A stretch of DNA of 64,000 bases from Elephas maximus indicus. Taxonomy: Eukaryota; Chordata; Mammalia; Proboscidea; Elephantidae. Of the stretch, positions 12,501 through 22,834 are shown in pieces. Positions within the stretch are counted from its first letter, which is position 1. The number at the start of each line of letters is the position of its first letter. The stretch spans positions 55,593,254 through 55,657,253 of the forward strand of contig NC_064828.1 of the NCBI RefSeq assembly GCF_024166365.1, written 5' to 3'. Under the pieces are notes generated by a model. It was not told where the DNA came from. It did no database searches and worked only from the letters and a program-made list of their open reading frames with translations. Both the position numbers and the translations under genes were made by a program.

Positions 12501-12789
12501 ACAGCCAGAATGCTCCTTAGGATCAAGGACGGAGAGACCGGTCTCATGTACTTTGGACATGTTATCAGAAGGGGCCAATCCCTGGAGAAGGTCATCATGC
12601 TTGATAAAGTAGAGGGTCAGCACAAAATGGAAAGACTCTTAACAAGATGCATTGTCCCAGGGGCTGCAACAACGGGCTCAAACATAGCAGCTTTTGTGAG
12701 GATGGCCCAGGACTGGGTAGTGCTTCATTCTGTTCTACATAAAATCGCTATGAGTCACAGCTGACTTTATAGCACCTAAGAACAAAAAC
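9589..12789 (+). mobile_element. near full-length RTE/BovB-clade LINE, dead
   Basis: About 3.2 kb, the usual size of this LINE type. It starts near GTTTGTTATACTGTGGTAGC and ends with a decayed tail (CGCTATGAGTCACAGCTGAC, then GCACCTAAGAACAAA). Endonuclease-like and reverse-transcriptase-like coding regions follow in the right order. It is the only copy in the window that keeps the 5' region, so it serves as the internal reference for identifying other pieces. It inserted into an older L1-like stretch, and no clean flanking duplication was identified. Confidence 0.85.
9940..12764 (+). pseudogene. RTE polyprotein pseudogene (AP endonuclease + reverse transcriptase)
   Basis: The protein would nick DNA through an AP-like endonuclease and copy element RNA by target-primed reverse transcription. 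The open piece at 9981-10310 covers the first part of the endonuclease. The endonuclease motif GDLNAKVG is readable at 10378-10401. The RT part is broken by many stops and frameshifts: motif A (near 11708-11743) reads SIGYAKAL, so the catalytic Asp is now Gly, and motif C at 12013-12024 reads YIDD in place of YADD. C-terminal pieces stay open at 12032-12256 and 12429-12764. It cannot make an active enzyme. Confidence 0.85.
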
Positions 12790-12809
12790 CATGTGTGTGT
12801 GTATATAAA

Positions 12810-13370
12810 AGACCCACAATATCAGTAAAAAACGAAAACAAACTGAAAAATATTTTAATATGTATTTAAAAGAATAATCTCATTATAATGAAAAGAATTA
12901 TAATCAATAAGATAAAGGCCAAAGAATGGATATCAAAGTGAGTAATAGATGTAAACAATAAATTTAAGGAAAGGAAAAGACTTTTTAAACATATATAATG
13001 GTACTCAGCATGACTTTATGAAAGATGAAAGTGTTAGTAAAAAAGGGACTTCTCATACATTGCTTAGGGTTATGCAACTTGTAAACAATTTGGCAACATT
13101 AATAAAGTTGAAGATGTGACTATCCTATGTCTAGGCATATGCTTTTAAGAATCTCTTGACATGTGTGGGAAGGATTATGCATGGGCACATTCATTATCAC
13201 CTTGATAGAAATAGTAGAGATTTACAGATAAGTTAAATGTTCACCTAGAAGTGCACAAAGCTATGTATTGTGTTATATTAGCAATTGAAAGGAATTAGAA
13301 AGAACTCTGTGTTGCTACCATAATATTGATGAATATGAAAATAAGCCTATTTCAAAAAGACATAGCCAGT
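12810..13370 (+). mobile_element. old L1-like remnant, continued
   Basis: An A-rich stretch with L1 3'-region character (TCTCATACATTGCTTAGGG and TTTGGCAACATTAATAAAG near 13051-13110). It is probably the continuation of the remnant ending at 9365, displaced by the RTE. The match is weak. Confidence 0.4.
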
Positions 13371-14432
13371 ATGAAAACATTGCCCTGTCCTGTGTCATCC
13401 TCACAACCATTGCTATGTTTGAGCCCATTGTTCATTGTTGCAGTCACTGCGTCAATCCATCTCTTTGAATGTCTTCCTCTTTTTTATTGACTCTTTACAT
13501 TATCAAACAGGATGTGCTTCTCCAGACACTTGACCCTCCTGATAACATGTCCAAAGTACATGAGATGAAGTCTCACTATCCTTGGTTCAAAGGAGCGCTC
13601 TACTGCTCTACTGCCTCCAAGACAGACTTGTTCATTTTTCTGACAGTCCATGATATATTCAATATTCTTTACCAACACTATAATCTAAAGGCATCAGTTC
13701 TTCTTCTGTCTTCCTTATTCCTTGTCCAGCTTTCTCATTCATATGAGGTGATTGAATATCATGACTTGGGTCAGGTGCACCTTATCCTTCAAAGTGACAT
13801 CTTTGCTTTTCGACACTTTAAAGACTTTTTTTGCAGCAGATTTGCCTAATGCAATAAGTCATTTGATTTCTTCACTGCTGTTTCCAAGGGCATTAATTGT
13901 GGATCCAAGTAAAATAATATCCTTGACAAATTCGGTATTTTCTCCATTTACCATGATGTTGCCTATTGGTCCATTTGTGAGGATTTTCATTTTTGTTATG
14001 CTGAGGTGTAATCCATACTAAAGACTGTAGTCTTTGATCTTCATCAATAAGTGCTTCAAGTCCTCTTTGCTTTCAGCAAGCAAGGTTGTGCCATCTGCAT
14101 ATCACAGGTTATTAATGAGCCTTCCTTCAATCCTGATGCCATGTTCTTCTTCATATAGTCCAGCTTCTCGAATTGTCTGCTCAACATACAGATCAAATAA
14201 GCATGGTGAAAGGATACAGCCCTGACACACACCTTTCCTAATATTAAACCTCACAGTATCCCTTTGTTTTGTTGAAATGACTGCCTCTTCGTCTATGTAT
14301 AGGTTCTTCAAGAGCACAATTAAGTGTTCTGGAATTCCCATTCTTCCCAATTTTATTTTTTATTTGTTATGATCCATACAGTTGAATACCTTTGTATAGT
14401 CAATAAAACACAGGTAAACATCTTCCTGTATG
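13371..14432 (-). mobile_element. RTE fragment, 5'-truncated and lacking its 3' tail
   Basis: The reverse complement contains the RTE 3' half: C-terminal domain, RT palm and part of motif A, ending near the place where the text reads GTCAATAAAACACAGG. On the minus strand a stop precedes a degenerate YADG at motif C (near 14092-14105). The last ~60 bp, which normally hold the GAGTCGGTTCCGACTC-type tail, are missing at the left edge. That suggests a deletion after insertion. Open pieces on either strand here are decay products. Confidence 0.85.
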
Positions 14433-14650
14433 TTATGTCATATTAAATATTTTGACATCATCTTGTGTCTTATTTTTGGATATATATGTGGATAAATATA
14501 TAAAACATGCAAGGATTTGATGTACAGTTTATCCAAATTACTTGTCTATGGCTGTAGGAAAGAAGGTTAATGGTATCAGGGAAAGGTACAAAAAGAGCTT
14601 ACATTCTGTGTGCCATGTTTTATTTTAATAATTAAAAAAAAAAATCCTTG
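14433..14650 (+). mobile_element. possible L1 3' remnant
   Basis: AT-rich text with AATTAAAAAAAAAAA near 14629-14643 that could be the 3' end of the old L1-like element resuming after the RTE. This is inferred from position and composition only. Confidence 0.25.
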
Positions 14651-14968
14651 GCAAATGTGACAAATTCTTTAGCTTTGTTAAAGGTGGATGGTGGTTTTAA
14701 GAATTTTTCTTATGACACATTCTATATTTTTCTCTAAGCTTAATTTTTTTCTTACAAGTGATATTAAACTATGAGATTGTATGAGGAATGTGTAAGAAAT
14801 CAATTGCACTCTCAGCCAGCTGCCATGGTTGAGACCAAAGTCTCTACTCTCTGGTAAGCACTGGTGAATCAATGGTTAAGCACTTAGCTGCTAACTGAAA
14901 GATTGGTGGTTTGAACCCACCCAGCAGCTCCACAGGAGAAAGACCTGGCAATCTGTCCCTCAAAGATT

Positions 14969-15859
14969 GTTGTTGTTGTTAGGTGCCATTGAGTCGGTTC
15001 TGACTCATAGTGACCCTATGCACAACAGAAAAAACACTGCCCGGTCCTGCGCCATCCTTACAATTGTTGTTATGCTTGACCTCATTGTTGCAGCCACTGT
15101 GTCAGTCCACCTCGTTGAGGGTCTTTCTCTTTTCTGCTGACCCTGTACTCTGCCAAGCATCATGTCCTTCTCCAGGGACTGATCCCTCCTGACAACATGT
15201 CGAAAGTATATAGATGCAGTCTTGCCGTCCTTGCCTCTAAGGACCATTCTGGTCACACTTCTTCCAAGACAGATTTGTTTGTTCTTTTGGCAGCCCGTGG
15301 TATATTCAATATTCTTTGCCAGCACCACAATTCAAAGGCGTCAATGCTTCTTTGGTCTTCCTTATTCATTGTCCAGCTTTCACATGCACTTGATGTGATT
15401 GAAAATACCATGGCTTGGGTCAGGCGCACCTTAGTCTTCAGGGTGACATCTTTGCTTTTCAACACTTTGAAGAGGTCCTTTGCAGCAGATTTGCCCAATG
15501 CAATGCGTCTTTTGATTTCTTGACTGCTGCTTCCATGACTGTTGATTGTGGATCCAAGTGAAATGAAATTCTTGACGACTTCAATCTTTTCTCCATTTAT
15601 CATGATGTTGCTCATTGGTCCAGTTGTGAGGATTTTTGTTTTCTTTATGCTGAGGTGTAATCCATACTGAAGGCTGTGGTCTTTGATCTTCATTAGTAAG
15701 TGCTTCAAGTCCCCTTGACTTTCAGCAAGCAAGCAAGCAGGGTGTGTCATCTGCATAACACAGGTTGTTAATGATTCTTCCTCCAATCCTGTTGCCCCTT
15801 TCTTCTTCATATAGACGCGGCAGTCTACTTCTGAAAAGCATTAGACAGTGAAAACCCTT
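14969..15859 (-). mobile_element. RTE copy inside AfroSINE, with a 45-bp inverted 5' piece
   Basis: On the minus strand the element runs from an RT-palm segment to a complete tail: the plus strand starts GTTGTTGTTGTTAGGTGCC. It is 5'-truncated at about 15814. The following 15815-15859 is an RTE 5'-region piece in the opposite (+) orientation, matching 9733-9774 of the near full-length copy. A 7-bp duplication (AAAGATT) flanks the whole unit. Confidence 0.85.
15253..15810 (-). pseudogene. RTE reverse-transcriptase C-terminal half, pseudogene
   Basis: The frame is open for 185 codons and covers the end of the palm, the thumb and the C-terminal region (it includes KIKDHSLQYGLHLSIKK and KRRIALGKSAAKDLFKVLK). 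The YADD motif is present at DNA level near 15748-15760 but is out of frame with the rest, so a frameshift separates it. It is useful as a good-quality copy for alignment but has no start and no endonuclease. Confidence 0.8.
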
Positions 15860-15960
15860 AAAGATTACAGCCTAAAAAACCCTATTGGGCAGTTCTACTA
15901 TGTCACATGAGGTCACTATGAGTCAAAATTGACTCCAGAACACCAAACAATAACAACAAC

Positions 15961-16812
15961 TCTTTGGTACGTTAAGTATTTCGATCCTGAGATAACTCCT
16001 CCAGGCTGCAATTCCCTCTAACGGACCAATCTGTTTATTTAATTTTGCTTTATGAATTGTATAAACCTCTCTAATAATATTTTGGAATGTGGATACATAA
16101 TAAAAATAGAAAATAGGTCATTGCTTAATGAGATTAGTAAATTATTTAAATTTTTTTTGAGCACCCACTAGTGTGTGACATACGTCACCTGTTGCTGATG
16201 GATTAAATAAAAATATATTTCAGTTTTTTCTTTTAAGTGTTTTGCAATACCCTTAAAGTCACACAGGAGTTCAAGTGAGGGTCTAATTTTTTAATAGTCT
16301 AGAGTATTGAATTCTGTGAAAATACTGTATTATCCCTCTAATACTATAAAAAAAAATTTATCTAATAAAAGGCATATTAAATAATAATACAAATATGGTT
16401 TTCCCAACTGTTAGTTTATTTCAGATCAATGTTAAGAAAAGGGGGAAAATAAATAAACTTCAAGACTTACTTTACTTTTTTTAAATTTTTCATGTTCTTA
16501 ATTTCATTCAGAACAACAGCTAGAAGACTAAGAGGAGGGGATGCAGTGAGCCCTGCGTGGATTGTGAAAGAAGAGATGAGGCAGATAGGGGTGCCTGGAA
16601 CAAGGCTCAGGGCAACACTGAGTGGGGGGGCTTAGGACAAACCGATATCCACATTTCAATAAAAAGAAAACAAAAACCTACCTGAAAAAGCTCTATAGGA
16701 TAAATTTAACCTTCCATGAAACCATAATGTAAATGAGCCAGATTTTGAAACTGGGTCCCTTTGACACTGAAGTGCAAACTTACTAAACTCTGTCCCGGTG
16801 TGCTTAATAGTA
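15961..16812. other. unassigned sequence
   Basis: No gene or repeat recognised. 16500-16660 is more GC-rich than its surroundings, with a G-run at 16623-16630. Confidence 0.4.
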
Positions 16813-16814
16813 AA

Positions 16815-16983
16815 AACTCAAAAACCAAAGCCATTATCATTGAATAGGTTCAATTCCAACTCACAGTGACACTATAGGACAGGTTTAAACTGCACCATTG
16901 GGTTTCTAAGGAGCGGCTGGTGGATTTGAACTGCCGATCTTCTGGTTAACAGCCAACCTCTTAACCAATGCACTCAGGTCTCT
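16815..16983 (-). mobile_element. AfroSINE, antisense, near full length
   Basis: Tail core on the left (CAATTCCAACTCACAGTGAC), then AAGGAGCGGCTGGTGGATTT, GAACTGCCGATCTTCTGGTT and the head at 16957-16983, all in reverse order. Many point changes. Confidence 0.85.
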
Positions 16984-17109
16984 GTCTTTAATAGTTGTCC
17001 CCAAAACCTATACCTAAACCAGAATCTACACCTAAACAATCTCCTGCCTTGAACGTTTCCAAAATCCTCACCAGCCACATGTTTTCAGCCTTTTCTTAGA
17101 ATGGACCTC

Positions 17110-17250
17110 TTAGCATCAGCCACTCCATGGGGGAAAGATGTGGCAGTCTGCTTCCTTTAAAGATTACAGCTTTGGAAAGTCCATGAGAGTACTACCCTGT
17201 CTTATAGGGTTTCTCTGAGTTGGAATCAACTCTTGGGCAACAGCTTCTTC
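17110..17250 (+). mobile_element. AfroSINE, 5'-truncated
   Basis: Begins in the long-subfamily block (GGGGGAAAGATGTGGCAGTC) and runs through AAAGATTACAGC to the tail core GAGTTGGAATCAACTC. The tRNA-like head is absent. Confidence 0.8.
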
Positions 17251-18145
17251 TTGTAAATACTATATTAGGATTGTGGTAACTTTAGAAATGCTTTGTTTTG
17301 TAGTCATTTCCTCCCCACTCCCTGTCCCACCACCACAACTCCACCACCTACTTGCATGGTAAGGAAAAGGGCTGGAGAGAAACATTTATTTGCCTCTTGC
17401 CCCTGATAACACTTCTTTAGCAACAATATTATTCCACTTATATTTTATGCACAGTAGGAATCAGAAAAGATGGGACAGTGTAGATGAGATTCTGTAGCAG
17501 TGTTCTTTAGAAAAAGAAGTGGAGCTAATCATGGTTAAATCCTTTCCAAACTTAAATATTAGGCAATAAGTGAATACGTCAACGAACAAATGGATCTAAA
17601 TTCAGTACACTGTTGTACTATTTAAGAGACGCATATCACTGTCATTTAGTCATGTTATAGTGTTTTTCCTTCCAGTGTAGTATACATTCATGTAGTTTCC
17701 TAACACTATAAAAATGAATTAAAATGGTTATTTTGTGAAGAAAATGTCTTTTTTTTTTCTGTAATTACTGATTGGAAAGTTGGAATATGATACTCTTTTT
17801 CTTGCTTTTTTATTTCTTTTATCTGTGTCAGTATCAATAAAATGTAATTCATCCTAGACACTTTTCTTACTGAGGAATTGGAATCATAAACTATCATATG
17901 TTATTAACTGGGTGAATAAAGCCTGTCTCTTTAGAGTGTAAAACCTCACAATGCTTTGGTCATTTGCAGGTTTTAATGCTCCTTCCACTAAGTCTCTTTG
18001 CTTAAGAGAAAAAAGGAATATTGATTTTCCAGTGTATGTCAAGTATGCTGCTCAAAGGTTGAAAAACCGGTTGAAAAAGATAGGTGTGAAAAGCTGAAAA
18101 GAATGTTTGGGAAAAGGAATAGCAATTTATTTTACCTTGAAAATT
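17251..18145. other. unassigned sequence
   Basis: No gene or repeat recognised. T-run near 17750-17758. Confidence 0.4.
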
Positions 18146-18149
18146 GATT

Positions 18150-18312
18150 AAAAAAAAAAACCTATGCCATCGAGTTGATTCCAACTCACAGTGATGCTAA
18201 AGGACAGAGCAGTATTGCCTTATATGGTTTCCAAGGAGCAGCTGGTAGATTCGAACTACAGACCTTTCAGTTACCAGCAGTAGCTTTTAACCACTGTGCC
18301 ACCAGAGCTCTG
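18150..18312 (-). mobile_element. AfroSINE, antisense, full length
   Basis: A-rich left edge (the T-rich tail in reverse), CATCGAGTTGATTCCAACTC core, body, and the complete head ending CCACTGTGCCACCAGAGCTC. Confidence 0.85.
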
Positions 18313-18416
18313 GAAATTGATTTAAACAGGATACGTTGTATCAAAAAAAAAAAAAAAAGGCCTTTATTCAAAATTTCTAAATATGGATGAAAGTATAAAA
18401 CTGAGCAATCTACATC

Positions 18417-18513
18417 CATGAAGATTACAGTCAAGAAAACCCTATGGAGCTGTTCTAGGTGGTAACATGGGGTTGCCATGAGTTGAAATTGACTTGAGGG
18501 CCACAGGGTTCAA
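18417..18513 (+). mobile_element. AfroSINE, 5'-truncated
   Basis: Only the 3' part survives: GAAGATTACAGTCAAGAAAA, then a diverged GCTGTTCTAGGTGGTAAC and the tail core GAGTTGAAATTGACTTG. Confidence 0.75.
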
Positions 18514-18754
18514 CAAGTCCTTACCACAGTAGGACTATGGTCTAGTTATAAAATAACTGTGTTGAAGTTAGCCAAAAGGAAGTGAAAGAAATACTTCAGC
18601 TCTTTGGGAAATTAGAAATTTCCATGTTTATTTTTCATTAAGAGCAGTAGAATACAATGTTTTCTGCGATTTTCAGATTAACAACTTATTTAACTTTTTT
18701 TTTTTCCTTAATTACTTCAGCTGATCTTCTAAATCAACTGACCTTCCTGTTGCC

Positions 18755-18985
18755 TAGGCAGTGAAGTGGGTATGAGCACTGGCTTTGGGGTCAGGCAGAA
18801 CTGCCTGAATTCTCACCTTGCTATTTCTGTAACTATAACAAGTAAGTTACTTGACCTCAGTAAAATAGTCATAATAATAGTTTCCATCTCAAGCATTTAA
18901 GGATAAAAGAGATATTCTCACAAAACACTGAGCGATATGCAGGGAAAATGGTAAGTGCTCAGTATATATTGGCCAAGATAAATAT
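18755..18985 (+). mobile_element. MIR SINE
   Basis: Sense-strand MIR blocks in order: AGTGGGTATGAGCACTGGCT, GGGGTCAGGCAGAACTGCCT, TAAGTTACTTGACCTCAG, and GGTAAGTGCTCAGTATATAT. Confidence 0.8.
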
Positions 18986-19104
18986 GATGAAGATTATGAT
19001 GAGGGAGATTAAAATTTATGATCCACACTTTGGCCTTGGAAACTAATACATACATGTGTATATATATTAACAGAATGATGACACAACACTAAAGTATAAA
19101 AAAA

Positions 19105-19146
19105 AAATATGTGTATATATATATATATATATATAAAAAAATATAT
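19105..19146. repeat. (AT)n microsatellite
   Basis: Alternating AT from about 19111 to 19133, then an A-run and ATATATA. It abuts a SINE tail fragment. Confidence 0.85.
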
Positions 19147-19203
19147 AGGGTCATTATAAGTCTGAATCTACTCCACAGCAACGGGTTTGGGTTTTTTTTT
19201 TTA
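19143..19203 (+). mobile_element. AfroSINE tail-only fragment
   Basis: GGGTCATTATAAGTCTGAAT, then CTACTCCACAGCAACGGG and a GTTTGGG plus T-run tail. Roughly the last 60 bp of the SINE; no head or body. Confidence 0.75.
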
Positions 19204-19224
19204 ATGTACATAGACACAGGCACA

Positions 19225-19844
19225 AGTATACACCTACTGCTCACTTAACGACTATCTCATCTGACATTTCGCATTTCTGACAATAGTAAAAAATCTCGGA
19301 ACTGACTATTTGGTGCATTAATGACCCCGCCGATCCCCTACCCTCGCCAAGTACAACTGCAGGGCTGGAGGAGGGCGAGCATGGTGCCACACCCGTAGTA
19401 TTTAACCCTAGTCTGGAACCTGTGGCTCCTGCCTCCTGCCCCGCCTCCCAGCTCTCTCCCAGTGTGCTCCATCCTCTGCCCTGCTCAGACATTGGTGGGC
19501 ACAGGGAGCAGGGTGCTGGCGGTGGGCAGCACTCTCCTTTTCTGAGTGAAGGCCACCACGCACAGGTCAACCCGCTCCGCACTGAGTGTACCGTGGAACA
19601 AAAACAGAGATCCCAGGCCGCTGAGGATGCCTGGCCAGCAACTCACAGCATGGATTCGGATTCTCAGCAGAACGAGAGCGAGCTGTGAACGCCACAGGTA
19701 CAGAGGGGCCATGGCAGCCCACCCTGGGGGAGGACGGAAGGCCAGTGCAGAAAATCACGAGTATCTCACATAAACCTGCTTTTCCCATAACGACCTGGTC
19801 TTTGGAGCCTGACCATGTCAGTAAGTGCGGAGTGGGTGTATACT
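19225..19844. mobile_element. GC-rich block with 28-bp terminal inverted repeats (candidate DNA transposon)
   Basis: The ends 19225-19252 and 19817-19844 are inverted repeats matching at 23 of 28 positions, each containing a CACTTA..GAC core. The termini read AGTATACACC outward-in on both sides, so a TA or TATA flank is compatible with Tc1/mariner or Tigger-like insertion. Inside the block, G+C and CpG density are much higher than in the rest of the window: about 20 CpGs counted by eye between 19320 and 19832. Overlapping open frames on both strands (for example 19241-19582 minus) reflect the low frequency of AT-rich stops here; no domain is recognised. It could instead be a captured CpG-rich host segment or a composite element. 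Confidence 0.5.
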
Positions 19845-19858
19845 ATATGCATAAAATA

Positions 19859-20004
19859 GGCGCCCTCATGGCGCAGCCGTTAAACAAAAACGTGGGCAGT
19901 TCGGGTCTATCAGCAGCTCCTTGGAAACCCTATGGGGCAGTTCCACTTTGTCCTATAGTGTGGCTGTGAGAATAGACTTGAGGAAACAGGTTTGGTTTTT
20001 TGAT
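19859..20004 (+). mobile_element. AfroSINE
   Basis: Head GGCGCCCTCATGGCGCAGCC keeps a good A-box-like sequence. A small deletion removes part of the anticodon arm. GGGCAGTTCGGGTCTATCAG holds the B-box area, and the decayed tail core ends CAGGTTTGGTTTTTTG. Confidence 0.8.
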
Positions 20005-20077
20005 TTTGTGTGTGCTTGTGTGTGTGTATATATACAGAGTGTGTTTGTGTGCATATGTATATATATATAAAACACAC
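20005..20077. repeat. TG/TA microsatellite
   Basis: Imperfect (TG)n and (TA)n between two AfroSINEs that point at each other; it probably expanded from their T/G-rich tails. Confidence 0.7.
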
Positions 20078-20233
20078 AAAAAAGTTGCCCTTGAGCTGAT
20101 TCCAACTCATAGTGACCCTGTAGGACAGAGTATAACTGCCGCATAGGGTTTCCAAGGTGCGGCTGGTGGATTTGAACTGCTGACCTTTATGGTTAGCAGC
20201 CGAACTCTTAACCTCTGTACCACCAAGGCTCTT
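20078..20233 (-). mobile_element. AfroSINE, antisense, full length
   Basis: GAGCTGATTCCAACTCATAG core, TAGGGTTTCCAAGGTGCGGC body, and head ending TGTACCACCAAGGCTC. It lies tail to tail with the plus-strand SINE at 19859-20004. Confidence 0.85.
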
Positions 20234-20334
20234 TCTCTCTCTCTGTATATATATATTTGCTCATATATCGGTATCTCTTTTATACTGTTTTGTGACTTCA
20301 CAGGCCCTGCTTTTAACTCCCTTGAATACATTTT

Positions 20335-20738
20335 CAATGGGCAGTGCTACCCAGTTCCTTTACAGAGAGAGAGAAGCACCACTGGTATACTGCCAGCAGC
20401 CTGTCAAGAACTCACACACATCAAAAAATAGCAACAGCAGTATGCTCCCCCCTCACACACACCCTTTTAGCTCAGTAAGGAAGTCACTCCTGAGGTTCAC
20501 CCTGCAGCCAAAGGTTAGACAGGCCCATAAAACAAAATAAGACTGAATGGGCACATCAACCCAGGGGCAAGGACAAGAAGGCAGGAGGGGCCAGGAAAGC
20601 TGATAACAGGGAACCTAAGGCCAAGAAGGGGAGAGTGTTAATACGTTATGGGCTTGGCAACCAATGTCACAAAACAATATGTATATTAATTGTTTAATGA
20701 AAAGCTCTGTAAACCTTCATCTAAAGTAGAATAAAAAA
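20335..20738 (+). mobile_element. L1-type 3' UTR
   Basis: It ends TCTGTAAACCTTCATCTAAA followed by GTAGAATAAAAAAC, with an AATAAA signal and A-rich tail. The same text appears reversed at 25707-25955 and 36746-36962. Upstream, CAAAGGTTAGACAGGCCCAT and TAATACGTTATGGGCTTGGC belong to the same family. I assign it to an afrotherian L1 3' UTR from memory and position; it could be another non-LTR or LTR family. Confidence 0.5.
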
Positions 20739-20758
20739 CATAGCAACAGCAACAACAA

Positions 20759-20835
20759 CTATTACTTACTGAGCGTTTATTATTACAGGCAATCTGGTCC
20801 AGAATCTGTGTTCTTAACCATTATTCTCTATTGCC
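20759..20835 (-). mobile_element. MIR fragment, antisense
   Basis: ACTTACTGAGCGTTTATTAT and CTGTGTTCTTAACCATTATT match the two ends of a reversed MIR; the middle has been lost. Confidence 0.5.
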
Positions 20836-21620
20836 TTGCATGGAAAAATTAGAATTTCTTTTTAACCTGTGAAAATTACGATAAAAGGAAATTTTTTAGA
20901 AGTATTTTCTCTGTCTCTTTGTTTTTCAACAAAGGAGACTTTAATGGTGTTCTTTTTACAAAATGGTCAGATAAAGACAGAAGGTAGTACAGCTCCAACG
21001 CATCGCATTTGAAAAGAAATAGTAAATATTAAAGAAATGTTGTGGCCAGCCACTCTTCATTTTCTCCATTGATAAGTATTCAGGGATCTGCAATCAAGTA
21101 ATAATTTCAAAACAAAGAGACAATTGAGTTTTCTGGTTTTTATCTCAAATGGCTGCCTAAAAGACCAGTTTTTACCACACAGGTCCAAACTGAAGCAGAA
21201 AATAAATTCATATTACGGATAAAATAGTGGTTTTTAAATGACTTTTGGTCATATGAAGTGTTTATAGGAATGATTAAGGAATCGCAATAGGGATTCATAA
21301 GGCTTGACTTTGAAGATAAAACCTTGCTAAGGGTCATTGCCTGGACACTTCAGCACTGTGTGTGCTTTTGTGAAGTTGTATTATTGATCTAAATTCTTCA
21401 TGACTCTTACCTTACCTACTCATATTTCAAGAAAATAAAATAACAAGCTAATGCTATTATTATATGCATTATATAAAAGTAAGATTTTAAAAGAAATTTT
21501 AGAATTTTTTAATCCTTTCTGTTATTAGTAATGACGATAAACTCGGCTCATTTTGGATTATAGATATCTTTAAATAACATATTTGTCTTTTCACTAAGAG
21601 AATTTTGTAGGTATTTATAG
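20836..21620. other. unassigned AT-rich sequence
   Basis: No gene or repeat recognised. Confidence 0.4.
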
Positions 21621-21624
21621 GAGG

Positions 21625-21747
21625 AGATTAATATTTTTCTTTAACTTTTTATTCTGAGAATATTTTAGATTTATAAAGCATTACAAAAACAGTACAGAGA
21701 GTTCTTGTATATCCTTAATCCAGGATTCCATATTTGTAACATCTTAC
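21625..21747 (-). mobile_element. L1M-type 3' end, antisense
   Basis: TTTTTATTCTGAGAATATTT, then ACAGTACAGAGAGTTCTTGT and TTTGTAACATCTTACATG match the reversed 3' end of an old L1M element. Confidence 0.5.
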
Positions 21748-22512
21748 ATGACTGTTCAGGTTAATTTGTGTCTCCAGAAAAGAAAGGTTCAAGTCCTAAT
21801 CCCCAGGACCTGTAAATGTGACCTTAATTGGAATTAGAGCTGTATTAATATCCTTGAACTTCTGTAACAAAATACGATAAACTGGGTGGCTTATGAGACC
21901 AGAAATTTATTGTCTCACAGTCCTAGAGGCTAGTAGTCTGAATTTAGAGTCTTATTAGGGACATGTTCTCTCTAACGGCTCTAGGGGAAGGCCCTTTCTT
22001 GTTTCTCTCAGCTGCTGTTAGTCACAGGTATTCCTTGGCTAGAAAAATGCATCTTCACATGGTTGCCCTTCCTCTCTGTCTTTCTGCGTCTCTTCTCCTC
22101 TGTTATAGAACATCACTCAGGTTAGATTAGGACCCACTATACTCCAGTATTACCACATATTAACTGATAACATCTTCAGTGGCCTTATTTCCAAAAAAGA
22201 TCATATTCACTGGTACGAGGGGTTAGGAGTTCAACACAAATTTGGAGGGGCACAGTTCAATGCATAAAAGTTCAAAGTATCTCACCAAAATGAATATCCT
22301 TCCCATGTTCAAAATATATTCACCCCATCCCAACATCAACTCTAAGCCTAAAATCTTCTAAATTATGTTCTAAATCATCTGAATTAGGTCTGAGTAAGAC
22401 TCTGGGAATGGTCCATCCTGAGGAAAATTCTTCTCCACCTGTGGACCTGTGAAAGCTAGAATACAAGTTATCTGATTGCAAAATACAATGCTGAAACAGG
22501 CATTTAAAAAAA

Positions 22513-22678
22513 AAAAAAAAAACAAATCCATTGCTGTCGAGTCGATTCCAACTCATAGTAACTCTATAGGACAGAGAAGAACTGTCCCCATAGAGTTTCC
22601 AAGGAGTACCTGGTGGATCTGGACTGCCAGCCTTTTGACTAGCGCCTTAGCTCTTAATCACTACACTACCAGGGTTTC
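22513..22678 (-). mobile_element. AfroSINE, antisense (first of a tandem pair)
   Basis: An A-run of about 17, then GTCGAGTCGATTCCAACTCA, body, and head ending ACTACACTACCAGGGTTTCC. Directly abutted by the next copy. Confidence 0.85.
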
Positions 22679-22834
22679 CAAAGCCCACTGCCATCAAGTC
22701 GATTCCAACTCAGAGTGACCCTATAGGATGGTGCAGAACTGTCCAAAAGGGTTTCCAAAGAGCAGCTGGTGGATTTGAACTGCTAACCTTTTTGTTAGCA
22801 ACTGAGCTCTTAATCACTATGCTACCAGGGCTCC
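22679..22834 (-). mobile_element. AfroSINE, antisense (second of a tandem pair)
   Basis: CATCAAGTCGATTCCAACTC core, AAGAGCAGCTGGTGGATTTG, and head ending CTATGCTACCAGGGCTCC. It follows the first copy with no spacer, so one SINE inserted at the other's end or they arose as a dimer. Confidence 0.85.

Larger units (their letters stand above)
14857..15960 (+). mobile_element. AfroSINE (long subfamily) split by an RTE insertion
   Basis: The 5' half occupies 14857-14968: a tRNA-like head at 14857-14885, then GCTGCTAACTGAAAGATTGG and the CAGGAGAAAGACCTGGCAAT block. The 3' half occupies 15860-15960: AAAGATTACAGCC, GGGCAGTTCTACTATGTCAC, the tail core GTCAAAATTGACTCC, and an AATAACAACAAC tail. The two halves meet at the AAAGATT motif, duplicated at 14962-14968 and 15860-15866. 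Everything between is a later RTE insertion. The SINE itself ends with an RTE-style CAACAAC tail. Confidence 0.85.

Noticed and set aside
19241..19788. Overlapping open frames on both strands, suggesting a GC-rich gene
   Set aside because: Frames overlap in several phases on both strands, as expected from high GC lowering stop frequency. No domain is recognised and the inverted termini explain the block better.
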